From NCBI GenBank assembly GCA_947365485.1, contig CANAXK010000027.1, forward strand, positions 1 through 12,552: a DNA stretch of 12,552 nt, read 5' to 3'. Origin of the DNA: an uncultured bacterium (GTDB lineage: Bacteria > Cyanobacteriota > Vampirovibrionia > Gastranaerophilales > Gastranaerophilaceae). Shown in pieces: positions 6,318-11,946 of the stretch. The translations under genes were made by a program, and so were the position numbers. The notes below the pieces were generated by a model. The model searched no databases. It was not told where the DNA came from and worked only from the letters and a program-made list of their open reading frames with translations. The stretch's first letter is position 1, and each line of letters starts with the position of its first letter.

Positions 6318-7429
6318 TGAAAAAGAAGATAAGTATTTTAGGCTCAACTGGCTCTATCGGGCGCCAGGCACTGGAAGTAATAGAAAAATTGCAGGACAAA
6401 TTTGAGATAATTGCGCTTGCAGCTGGAGGGAACACAGAACTTTTAAACGAACAGATACGAAAGTTCAAGCCAAAGTACGCTTCTGCAAGCAACTTATCCG
6501 AAATTGAAGGCGCTAAGCCTGTTTCTTTGGACGAAATTTGCTCAAATACCGAAAACGACATTATTCTTGTTGCTGTTTCAGGTAAAATCGGCTTGAGACC
6601 GACAATCACAGCTATCAACAACGGAATTGACATTGCGCTTGCAAACAAAGAGACGCTTGTTATGGCTGGCGATATCGTAATGCCGCTTGCAAAAGAAAAA
6701 GGAGTAAACATTATTCCGGTCGATAGCGAGCACTGCGCAATTCACCAGTGTATCAAAGACTTCTCGCAGGTGGATAAGCTTATCATTACAGCCTCCGGCG
6801 GGCCGTTTTTAAGGAAATCGGTTGAGGATATGAAAAACGCGACTGTTGAACAGACTCTTGCGCATCCAAGATGGAACATGGGAAAAAAGATTACTGTAGA
6901 CAGCGCAACGCTGATGAACAAAGGGTTGGAAGTCATTGAGGCTCACCATCTTTTCAACATGGACTATGACAAAATAGAAGTTGTCGTCCACCCGCAAAGC
7001 ATTGTACACTCTGCAATTGAGTACGTTGACGGAAGCGTTATTGCGCAAATAGGGCTCCCTAGTATGCACATTCCTATCCAGTACGCGGTTACTTATCCTG
7101 AGCGTTACGAAGGGATTAAGTCAAAGAGCTTTAGCTTTGCAGAAATCGCGCGGCTTGATTTTGAATCACCTGATGTAGAAAAATTTAAAGCCCTAAGGCT
7201 TGCATGTGAAGCAGGAAGGGTTGGCGGAAGTGCCACTGTTTGCTTGAACGCATCAAACGAGGAGGCTGTTTTTGCGTTTTTGGAGGGCAAAATCAAGTTG
7301 TTTGACATCATTGATTCTGTCGAAAAAATGATGGACAAGCACAAAGTTATCCAGAACCCGACGCTTGACGAGATTTTTGAAATAGACCACGAAATAAGAG
7401 AAAAAACAAAAGAACTTCTAGGCGTTTAG
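6317..7429 (+). CDS. dxr: 1-deoxy-D-xylulose 5-phosphate reductoisomerase
   Basis: Committed step of the MEP isoprenoid pathway: rearrangement and NADPH reduction of DXP to MEP. 370 residues, slightly shorter than the usual 380-400. Motifs: the NADPH-binding GSTGSIG (9-15), LANKET (108-113), the metal site PVDSEH (134-139, Asp136 and Glu138), SGGPF (160-164), the flexible loop with HPRWNMG (183-189), ATLMNKGLE (197-205, Glu205), and HPQSIVHS (225-232). The start overlaps the rmlA stop as TAATG, with purine-rich sequence (GAGAGTTAAGG) ahead. The last 12 bases overlap the 3' end of rnhA on the opposite strand. No intrinsic terminator follows, so how the operon transcript ends is not evident. 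The link to rml genes is plausible because isoprenoid carrier lipids are needed for envelope glycans. Confidence 0.96.
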   Translation: MKKKISILGSTGSIGRQALEVIEKLQDKFEIIALAAGGNTELLNEQIRKFKPKYASASNLSEIEGAKPVSLDEICSNTENDIILVAVSGKIGLRPTITAINNGIDIALANKETLVMAGDIVMPLAKEKGVNIIPVDSEHCAIHQCIKDFSQVDKLIITASGGPFLRKSVEDMKNATVEQTLAHPRWNMGKKITVDSATLMNKGLEVIEAHHLFNMDYDKIEVVVHPQSIVHSAIEYVDGSVIAQIGLPSMHIPIQYAVTYPERYEGIKSKSFSFAEIARLDFESPDVEKFKALRLACEAGRVGGSATVCLNASNEEAVFAFLEGKIKLFDIIDSVEKMMDKHKVIQNPTLDEIFEIDHEIREKTKELLGV

Positions 7430-7900
7430 ACTTTCTTTGAGGTCTTCTTTTTTAGCAGCAGCAACAGCAAGCGTATCACAGCGCTCGTTGTATTCATGTC
7501 CAGCATGGCCTTTGACCCAGATAAATTCAACATCATGCGGTTCTTTTGCCTTGAGAAGTCTTTGCCAGAGCTCAACATTCTTGACAGGAGTTTTGCCGGC
7601 TGTTTTCCAGCCTTTTTTTATCCAGCCGTCAATCCATTTGTTATTGAAAGCATCGACAACGTATTTACTATCCGAGTACAAAGTGACATTGCAGGCTTTT
7701 TTAAGTGATTCCAGCCCGACAATAACAGCCATTAGCTCCATCTGGTTGTTAGTTACACACTTGTAACCTTGTGAAAGCTCTTTTTCATGCTTAATACCAT
7801 CTTTATCAATATGGACAAGAACAGTTCCATATCCGCCCGGGCCGGGGTTTCCGCTGCAAGCGCCGTCCGTATAGATTTCTACTTTAATTTTATCATCCAC
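7418..7900 (-). CDS. rnhA: Ribonuclease HI
   Basis: Endonuclease cutting the RNA strand of RNA-DNA hybrids (primers, R-loops) in the cytoplasm. 160 residues, the standard length. The four metal-binding acidic residues are visible: Asp12 in [11 protein letters not shown], Glu55 in NNQMEL, Asp77 in LYSDSKYV and Asp142 in NERCDTLA, plus His132 in VKGHAGH. A basic-protrusion-type segment ([18 protein letters not shown]) is present. The only sensible start is a GTG at 7900-7898, two bases after the stop of the HEAT-like gene and without a well-placed ribosome site. Translation is therefore probably by reinitiation from the upstream gene. The 3' end overlaps dxr by 12 bases. Confidence 0.95.
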   Translation of the reverse strand: MDDKIKVEIYTDGACSGNPGPGGYGTVLVHIDKDGIKHEKELSQGYKCVTNNQMELMAVIVGLESLKKACNVTLYSDSKYVVDAFNNKWIDGWIKKGWKTAGKTPVKNVELWQRLLKAKEPHDVEFIWVKGHAGHEYNERCDTLAVAAAKKEDLKESLNA

Positions 7901-7902
7901 TG

Positions 7903-8184
7903 TTATGCAGCAACGCCCTTGATTTCAGAGATAAGGTATTTAGCAACCCATTCAAAGTCTTTGTTGCTGTTTGCAGCTTCTTCAAGATATTCAACAGAAG
8001 GTTCGCCGATTCTGATAAGAGTCATCGCAACAACACCGCGCTTAACGCCTCTTACAACCTGCAATTGATGAACAAGTTCCGGTACAACAGCTGTGCCTTT
8101 GTCTACCAAGATATTTTCGATTTTATTTTTAGTTGTATTATCTGCTGTTTCTAATTTACCAAGAATTTCTTCGACTGATTGCAT
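7903..8184 (-). CDS. Small HEAT-repeat-like protein, function unknown
   Basis: 93 residues from the ATG at 8184. An in-frame ATG at 8199 would add five residues. The inner ATG is preferred because AAGGAG (8196-8191) lies six bases ahead of it and would otherwise be inside the coding sequence. The protein is predicted all-helical. The middle ([29 protein letters not shown], read in two helices) followed by [10 protein letters not shown] resembles a HEAT/PBS-lyase-like repeat: P.L...L....G..R..A...L..IG.P...L. Such repeats are protein-binding scaffolds, so no enzyme activity is implied. It lies two bases upstream of rnhA in the same transcript, the only clue to role. No signal peptide or membrane segment. 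The repeat call is by pattern and moderate. Confidence 0.7.
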   Translation of the reverse strand: MQSVEEILGKLETADNTTKNKIENILVDKGTAVVPELVHQLQVVRGVKRGVVAMTLIRIGEPSVEYLEEAANSNKDFEWVAKYLISEIKGVAA

Positions 8185-8190
8185 ATCTTT

Positions 8191-8196
8191 CTCCTT
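8191..8196 (-). promoter_or_regulatory. Ribosome binding site that sets the HEAT-like gene start
   Basis: AAGGAG on the minus strand, six bases ahead of the ATG at 8184-8182. The longer reading from the ATG at 8199 would place this site within codons 2-4, so the shorter protein is preferred. Confidence 0.65.
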
Positions 8197-8223
8197 CATA
8201 TTTCATTTGTTCTTTGCATGTTT

Positions 8224-8229
8224 ATTATA
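8224..8229 (-). promoter_or_regulatory. -10 box of a predicted promoter for the HEAT-like gene and rnhA
   Basis: Perfect TATAAT on the minus strand, about 40 bases before the chosen ATG. No convincing -35 is found 16-18 bases upstream (the position reads CCTGTT). Just before it, a weak hairpin (AAATC ... GATTT followed by a T run, roughly 8256-8235) might serve as the purB terminator, but the stem is only five pairs. Confidence 0.35.
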
Positions 8230-8300
8230 GACTAAAAAATCGCCAAAACAGGATTTCTTGACATAATCTTAATATGGATGTAAAGAATGTTAATAAAATC

Positions 8301-9593
8301 CTAAAACTCAAATCTGGCAAAAACTTTGCCGATATTTTTCAAATAATCCTTAACATCAAAACACTGCTCGAGCTCTAATTCTGAAAGCTTTGACATGACT
8401 TTTTCATCTCTTAAAAGCTGCTCCTTAAAATTCCCGCCATTCAAAGCATCAAGCGCATGTTTTTGGACAATCCTGTATGCGTCTTCCCTTGTGTATCCCT
8501 TCTCAACAAGCTTGAGCAGCACTTTCTGGGAATAAACCACTCCTCCAAAAGAAAAAGTATTCTTGAGCATGTTGTCTTTATGTACAACAAGATTCTGCAC
8601 CACGCCATTAAATCTGTGCAGCATAAAATCCACAAGAATCAAAGAGTCAGGAAAAATTATCCGCTCAGCAGAGCTGTGCGAAATATCACGTTCATGCCAG
8701 AGGTTAATGTTTTCAAAGGCAGCGAGCATATTTGAGCGCACAACCCGTGAAAGCCCGCACAAATTCTCGCACAAGACAGGGTTCTTTTTGTGAGGCATTG
8801 CAGAAGAGCCTTTTTGTTTTGCGCCAAACCCCTCTTCAACCTCGCGAACTTCTGTTCTCTGGAGGTGTCTGATTTCTGTTGCAAACTGTTCAATCAAGCT
8901 TGCAATTAAAGCCAGAGCAGCCATGAATTTTGCGTGTCTGTCGCGCGAAATAATCTGGGTAGAAATACGTGCAGGCTTAAGTCCAAGCTCCTGGCATGTA
9001 ATTTCTTCCACCTCAACAGGCAGATTGCTATACGTGCCGACAGGGCCAGAAATCTGTCCTACAGAAATTTCTTCAAGCGCGTCTTCAAAAGTCTTTTTCG
9101 CCCTTTGAACATCATCAAGCCAGTTAAGGAGTTTAAACCCGAAAGTCGTGACTTCTGCCTGAATCCCATGTGAGCGTCCCATGCAAATCGTGTCTTTATC
9201 TTCCTGTGCAAGATTTTTTAGGGTAGAGACAAGTTCGTCCAAATCTTGTTCAATAATCTTTGAGCTGTCCACAATCTGGAGTGCAAAAGCTGTATCAATA
9301 ACATCAGAGCTTGTTAATCCCATGTGGATATATTTTGCATTCTCTACTCCGACTGATTCGTTAACCGCGGTCAAGAACGCAATAACATCGTGTCTTACTT
9401 CTCGTTCTATCTCATCAATTCTTTCAACAGTAAAAGAAGCCCTGTTTTTGATTTCGTTTAGGGCTTTTTCAGGAATTTGCCCGAGTTTTGCATAAGCCTC
9501 GCATACAGCAAGTTCTACCCGAAGGTAGTATTCAAACTTTTTATCCAAGTCCCAAATCTTTTTAATTTCTTCCCGCGAATATCTATCAATCAT
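8301..9593 (-). CDS. purB: Adenylosuccinate lyase
   Basis: Two fumarate-releasing steps: SAICAR to AICAR in purine synthesis, and adenylosuccinate to AMP. 430 residues from the ATG at 9593, the normal size. An in-frame TTG at 9611 would add six residues, but MI(D/E)RY is the usual beginning of the family, so the inner ATG is chosen. Motifs: RHDV (67-70, His68), TSSD (94-97), SHG.QAE.TTFG (141-152, catalytic His142), QISGPVGTYSN (180-190), and the superfamily signature GSSAMPHKKNP (262-272, with the catalytic Ser263/264 loop). There is no Shine-Dalgarno sequence. A promoter whose -10 ends six bases before the ATG predicts a leaderless mRNA. The stop lies about 117 bases before the HEAT-like gene on the same strand. 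Confidence 0.96.
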   Translation of the reverse strand: MIDRYSREEIKKIWDLDKKFEYYLRVELAVCEAYAKLGQIPEKALNEIKNRASFTVERIDEIEREVRHDVIAFLTAVNESVGVENAKYIHMGLTSSDVIDTAFALQIVDSSKIIEQDLDELVSTLKNLAQEDKDTICMGRSHGIQAEVTTFGFKLLNWLDDVQRAKKTFEDALEEISVGQISGPVGTYSNLPVEVEEITCQELGLKPARISTQIISRDRHAKFMAALALIASLIEQFATEIRHLQRTEVREVEEGFGAKQKGSSAMPHKKNPVLCENLCGLSRVVRSNMLAAFENINLWHERDISHSSAERIIFPDSLILVDFMLHRFNGVVQNLVVHKDNMLKNTFSFGGVVYSQKVLLKLVEKGYTREDAYRIVQKHALDALNGGNFKEQLLRDEKVMSKLSELELEQCFDVKDYLKNIGKVFARFEF

Positions 9594-9599
9594 AGAATA

Positions 9600-9628
9600 A
9601 TTGTATAACAAAAAAGGAAGGCTGTTAA
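9600..9628 (-). promoter_or_regulatory. Predicted leaderless promoter of purB, embedded in a terminator
   Basis: Minus strand: -35 TTAACA (9628-9623, five of six consensus bases), a 17-base spacer, and -10 TACAAT (9605-9600, five of six). Six bases later comes the ATG at 9593, so the start codon is the predicted first transcribed triplet. The -35 box is the loop of the terminator of the upstream gene, and the spacer contains that terminator's descending stem and T tract. Confidence 0.5.
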
Positions 9629-9634
9629 CCTTCC
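9610..9634 (-). terminator. Intrinsic terminator of the secreted coiled-coil protein gene
   Basis: Minus strand: GGAAGG (9634-9629), the loop TTAACAG (9628-9622), CCTTCC (9621-9616), then six T (9615-9610). The stem is perfect and starts about a dozen bases after the stop codon of the upstream gene, a classic Rho-independent layout. Confidence 0.8.
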
Positions 9635-9645
9635 CTATTAAAAGT

Positions 9646-9975
9646 CTATTTCTTTAAATTTTTCCAGTAATCTTTTTCAGCCTGAATCGCATCTTTTGTA
9701 GCCTGTCGTCTTGCCTGAGCTTCTTTTTGTTGTTTTTCTAAAGCTGCTTGACGTTCTGCCTGCTGTTTTTTATACTCAGCCTGTTTTGCTTCGTTAGCTT
9801 TTCTCTGAGCCTCAGCCTTAGCGTTCATTTCTTTTTCCTTAGCTGTTACAGGTGCCAATTTTTTGTTTACATAGCTTTCAAGTTTTGAAGAGCTTGTTGA
9901 TGATGCAGTTGAGCTTGCAGCCATTACAGAGCCTGCAAACGCAATTAATGCCAACACTGTTAATAATTTTTTCAT
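9646..9975 (-). CDS. Secreted or periplasmic coiled-coil protein rich in Lys, Ala, Gln and Glu, function unknown
   Basis: 109 residues. A clear Sec signal peptide: MKK, a hydrophobic core (LLTVLALIAFAG), and an AXA-type end (SVMA, cleavage after residue 19 or 20). A Ser/Thr/Ala linker follows, then a single long charged helix from about residue 30 to 105, built of Lys/Ala/Gln/Glu/Arg runs such as EAQRKANEAKQAEYKKQQ. This predicts a coiled coil and a highly soluble exported protein. There are no Cys and no lipobox. GGAG seven bases ahead of the ATG fixes the start. It is monocistronic, with its own promoter and strong terminator. No family is recognised. Part of the similarity to TolA or OmpH/Skp-type helices may be composition alone. 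Confidence 0.8.
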   Translation of the reverse strand: MKKLLTVLALIAFAGSVMAASSTASSTSSSKLESYVNKKLAPVTAKEKEMNAKAEAQRKANEAKQAEYKKQQAERQAALEKQQKEAQARRQATKDAIQAEKDYWKNLKK

Positions 9976-10004
9976 TTCTAAACTCCTTTCTTATCTATAT
10001 ACGA

Positions 10005-10033
10005 ATTTTAAAATACTTTTTTTTGTTTTTCAA
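10005..10033 (-). promoter_or_regulatory. Predicted promoter of the secreted coiled-coil protein gene
   Basis: Minus strand: -35 TTGAAA (10033-10028), a 17-base spacer, and -10 TAAAAT (10010-10005). The start near 9998 leaves a leader of about 23 bases containing a GAAAGGAG ribosome site. The region overlaps the divergent promoter of the wecG-like gene. Confidence 0.6.
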
Positions 10034-10034
10034 G

Positions 10035-10040
10035 TATAAT
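10035..10040 (+). promoter_or_regulatory. -10 box of a predicted leaderless promoter for the wecG-like gene
   Basis: Perfect TATAAT ending exactly six bases before the ATG at 10047, with only T-rich sequence and no Shine-Dalgarno between them. The -35 position (about 10012-10017, AATACT) is poor, so the call rests on the -10 and its spacing. It lies two bases beyond the -35 of the divergent promoter on the other strand. Confidence 0.4.
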
Positions 10041-10046
10041 ATTTTT

Positions 10047-10766
10047 ATGAGCGTTGAACTTTTAGGCTTAAATATAGACGATTATACATTTGAAGAAGCG
10101 ATTACAACAGCAAAGAGCTTTATTGACGGACAAAAGGTTTGCCAGGTTGTTACAATCAACCCTGAAATGTACCAGTGCGCAGAAAAAGACTCAAATTTTG
10201 CACAAATAATAAAAGAAGCTGAAATGGTTATTCCGGACGGCATCGGTGTAAAAATCGCGGCAAGGATTACGGGAAACAGGATTGACAGGATTCCGGGCAT
10301 TGATTTTGCAAGAAGGCTGCTTCAGGAAGCCTCTGCAAACAGCATTCCTATTGCAATCGTCGGGGCTAAAGAAGAAGTTATCACAAAAGCTGTTGAAAAA
10401 CTGCAAAAACAAATAAACGGGCTTAACATAGTATATTACCACAATGGGTATTTTAATAACGATGAAGAGATTTATCATGAGCTTAAAACAAAATCTCCTA
10501 AGTTAATACTTATAGCAATGGGCTCACCAAGGCAAGAACAGTTCATTTACAACGCAAAAAAGATACTCAATCCTGCGCTGATGGTAGGAATTGGCGGAAG
10601 CCTTGATGTGTGGTCAGGAACAGTAAAAAGAGCGCCGAAGATTTTCCAGATACTCGGGCTTGAATGGTTATACAGAACAGTGTGTCAGCCATCAAGGTTC
10701 AAACGAATCTTCCCGACTCTTCCGTTATTTTTATTAAAGGCTTTAAACAGCAGGGGTAAAATATAA
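10047..10766 (+). CDS. WecG/TagA/CpsF-family glycosyltransferase (GT26)
   Basis: Transfers a sugar, typically N-acetylmannosamine or its uronic acid, onto a lipid-linked sugar at the inner membrane face during teichoic acid, enterobacterial common antigen or exopolysaccharide synthesis. 239 residues, the usual core size. Family motifs: TINPE (36-40), PDGIGV (63-68, with Asp64 at the proposed catalytic base position), VGAKEE (105-110), [10 protein letters not shown] (157-166), GGSLDVWSG (183-191) and [17 protein letters not shown] (194-210). A basic, hydrophobic C-terminal tail ([19 protein letters not shown]) follows, of the kind used for membrane contact. An in-frame extension back to 9852 is rejected: it is low-complexity sequence antisense to the neighbouring gene, and homology begins at this ATG. 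There is no ribosome site. The rml genes 2.6 kb away also serve envelope glycans, but the acceptor and donor cannot be read from sequence. Confidence 0.9.
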   Translation: MSVELLGLNIDDYTFEEAITTAKSFIDGQKVCQVVTINPEMYQCAEKDSNFAQIIKEAEMVIPDGIGVKIAARITGNRIDRIPGIDFARRLLQEASANSIPIAIVGAKEEVITKAVEKLQKQINGLNIVYYHNGYFNNDEEIYHELKTKSPKLILIAMGSPRQEQFIYNAKKILNPALMVGIGGSLDVWSGTVKRAPKIFQILGLEWLYRTVCQPSRFKRIFPTLPLFLLKALNSRGKI

Positions 10767-10777
10767 GGAGGTTATGT

Positions 10778-11608
10778 ATGTTAACCGAATCAGAAAAAAA
10801 AGAATTACAAAGCATAGCGGCTAAAATCAGAAGAAACATCGTCAAGATGGTTCACAACGCAAAATCAGGTCATCCGGGTGGTTCGCTTTCCGGTGCTGAT
10901 ATTTTAACAGTGCTCTATGAAAAATGTCTTTTCATCCCGAAAGAATGGGACAACTGTCCGGAGTTTGAAAACAGAGATCGGTTTATCATATCAAAAGGTC
11001 ACGCCTCTCCGCTTCTGTACTCAATCCTTGCCCAGCATGGAATCATAGAAGAAAAAGAGCTCATGACTTTCCGTAAATACAATTCCAAGCTTCAAGGGCA
11101 CCCTGCAAAAGGCTACATCCCGGGGATTGAAACATCTACAGGCTCTTTAGGGCAGGGGCTTTCAATCGGCTGTGGAATGGCTTTAGCGCTTAAACTTAAG
11201 AACAACCATGCTCATGTTGTGGTCTATCTTGGAGACGGTGAGCTTCAGGAGGGTTCTGTGTGGGAAGCGTTCATGCAGGCTGCGCATAGAAAGTTAGACA
11301 ACCTTATTGCAATAATTGACAGGAACAGGCTTCAAATAGACGGTTGCACAGAAAACGTTATGGCGCTTGACCCACTTGAGGACAAGTTAAGAGCCTTCAA
11401 TTGGGAGGTTATTGAAATCAACGGGCACGACATTGAAGAAATCTATGCAGCAGTTGAGCAGGCAAAGAAGTGTGGGAAGCCTTGTGCCATAGTTGCCAAC
11501 ACAGTCAAAGGCAAAGGTGTGTCTTTTATGGAGAATCAGGCCGGCTGGCATGGAAAGGCTCCGAATGACGAGCAGCTTCAACTTGCGTTAAAAGAGTTAG
11601 GAGAATAG
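10778..11608 (+). CDS. Transketolase, N-terminal (thiamine-diphosphate-binding) subunit
   Basis: First half of a split transketolase, which moves two-carbon units between sugar phosphates in the pentose phosphate pathway. 276 residues, matching the stand-alone N-terminal subunit; full-length enzymes are about 650. Motifs: GHPGGSLS (31-38), SKGHASP (72-78), QGHPA (106-110, with His108), [10 protein letters not shown] (120-129), and the ThDP/Mg signature [13 protein letters not shown] (152-164) closing at N173 in [18 protein letters not shown] near the C-terminus is the usual end of this half. The ATG at 10778 has a strong AAGGAGG six bases ahead that overlaps the wecG-like stop, so the two are co-transcribed. 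The C-terminal (pyrimidine-binding) subunit, normally the next gene, is not in the window. Confidence 0.92.
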   Translation: MLTESEKKELQSIAAKIRRNIVKMVHNAKSGHPGGSLSGADILTVLYEKCLFIPKEWDNCPEFENRDRFIISKGHASPLLYSILAQHGIIEEKELMTFRKYNSKLQGHPAKGYIPGIETSTGSLGQGLSIGCGMALALKLKNNHAHVVVYLGDGELQEGSVWEAFMQAAHRKLDNLIAIIDRNRLQIDGCTENVMALDPLEDKLRAFNWEVIEINGHDIEEIYAAVEQAKKCGKPCAIVANTVKGKGVSFMENQAGWHGKAPNDEQLQLALKELGE

Positions 11609-11611
11609 GCA

Positions 11612-11821
11612 ATGGATATCAAGACTTGTCCTTTTACAGCAGGAAGAGAGTGCAACAGTGCTTGTCCGCTGTTTATTGCGCCGCAGGATTTGAACGAGTT
11701 TGTTGTCGCAAAGTTGTCATCAATTGGTGTGCTTGACAGAAACATTGGTGAGTGTTCGCTTAAGCTTCTTGCTTTGAGTCAGAGCAGGGCTATTTTTGAG
11801 AACACAAATACAAGGGGGTAA
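11612..11821 (+). CDS. Small cysteine-containing protein, function unknown
   Basis: 69 residues, starting three bases after the transketolase subunit stop, with GGAG about nine bases ahead of the ATG. The N-terminus carries a Cys cluster, C-P-F-x5-C-x3-C-P-L (Cys6, Cys14, Cys18), and a fourth Cys lies at 48 (GECSLK). This could bind a metal such as zinc, or an iron-sulphur centre. Short proteins with a similar CPF...C...C.L pattern occur in Firmicutes and phages, but I cannot name a family. There is no signal peptide or membrane segment. It lies exactly where the transketolase C-terminal subunit gene would be expected and shows no likeness to it. It is the last gene before the terminator. The low-complexity tail (ENTNTRG) ends in a TAA next to the downstream GC-rich repeat. 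Confidence 0.72.
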   Translation: MDIKTCPFTAGRECNSACPLFIAPQDLNEFVVAKLSSIGVLDRNIGECSLKLLALSQSRAIFENTNTRG

Positions 11822-11828
11822 TGTTCGT

Positions 11829-11860
11829 ACCCCACCCTAACCCTCCCCATTTAGGGAGGG
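11829..11860. repeat. GC-rich palindrome (REP-like element candidate)
   Basis: CCCTCCC (11841-11847) and GGGAGGG (11854-11860) form a perfect 7-pair stem around a six-base loop. They are preceded by a C-rich run (ACCCCACCCTAA). The block stands out sharply from the AT-rich surroundings and lacks a T tract, so it is not a standard terminator. It resembles the short dispersed CCCTCCC/GGGAGGG palindromes common between genes in several bacterial phyla. Whether it recurs in this genome cannot be seen here. Confidence 0.5.
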
Positions 11861-11873
11861 AATATAAAATATG

Positions 11874-11908
11874 AAAAAGGATTTAGAAAGTTTCTAAATC
11901 CTTTTTTT
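11874..11908 (+). terminator. Intrinsic terminator, probably bidirectional
   Basis: A perfect 15-pair stem: the left arm 11874-11888 (AAAAAGGATTTAGAA), the loop AGT, and the right arm 11892-11906. A run of seven T covers 11902-11908. The A run on the left gives a T tract on the other strand, so the hairpin could stop transcription from both sides. It ends the wecG-like/transketolase/Cys-protein operon. Confidence 0.8.
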
Positions 11909-11911
11909 CTT

Positions 11912-11939
11912 AAAAAAAAGGCTAACCTTTCGGCTAGCC
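11912..11939 (-). terminator. Intrinsic terminator of rplA
   Basis: Minus strand: GGCTA paired with TAGCC (11939-11935 with 11924-11920), one A-C mismatch, two inner G-C pairs and a four-base loop, followed by eight T (11919-11912). It starts eight bases after the rplA stop codon. Confidence 0.8.
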
Positions 11940-11946
11940 GTAAATA

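Noticed and set aside
6256..6711. 151-residue minus-strand frame opposite rmlA/dxr
   Set aside because: It is fully antisense to strongly conserved coding sequence, and its Ser/Ile/Phe-rich translation is typical of a shadow.
8185..8199. Upstream ATG for the HEAT-like protein
   Set aside because: Using it would bury the AAGGAG ribosome site inside the gene; the inner ATG is ideally spaced from it.
8258..8286. Consensus TTGACA on the plus strand (8258-8263) as a promoter
   Set aside because: The position 17 bases downstream reads TAAAGA, a poor -10, and no plus-strand gene follows, only the 3' end of purB.
9594..9611. Longer purB reading from a TTG start at 9611
   Set aside because: The family N-terminus begins at MIDRY. 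The extra six codons overlap the predicted -10 box, and TTG is a weak start without a ribosome site.
9852..10046. N-terminal extension of the wecG-like reading frame (65 extra residues)
   Set aside because: It is antisense to the coiled-coil protein gene and across its promoter, has Leu/Phe-rich low-complexity translation, and family similarity begins at the ATG at 10047.
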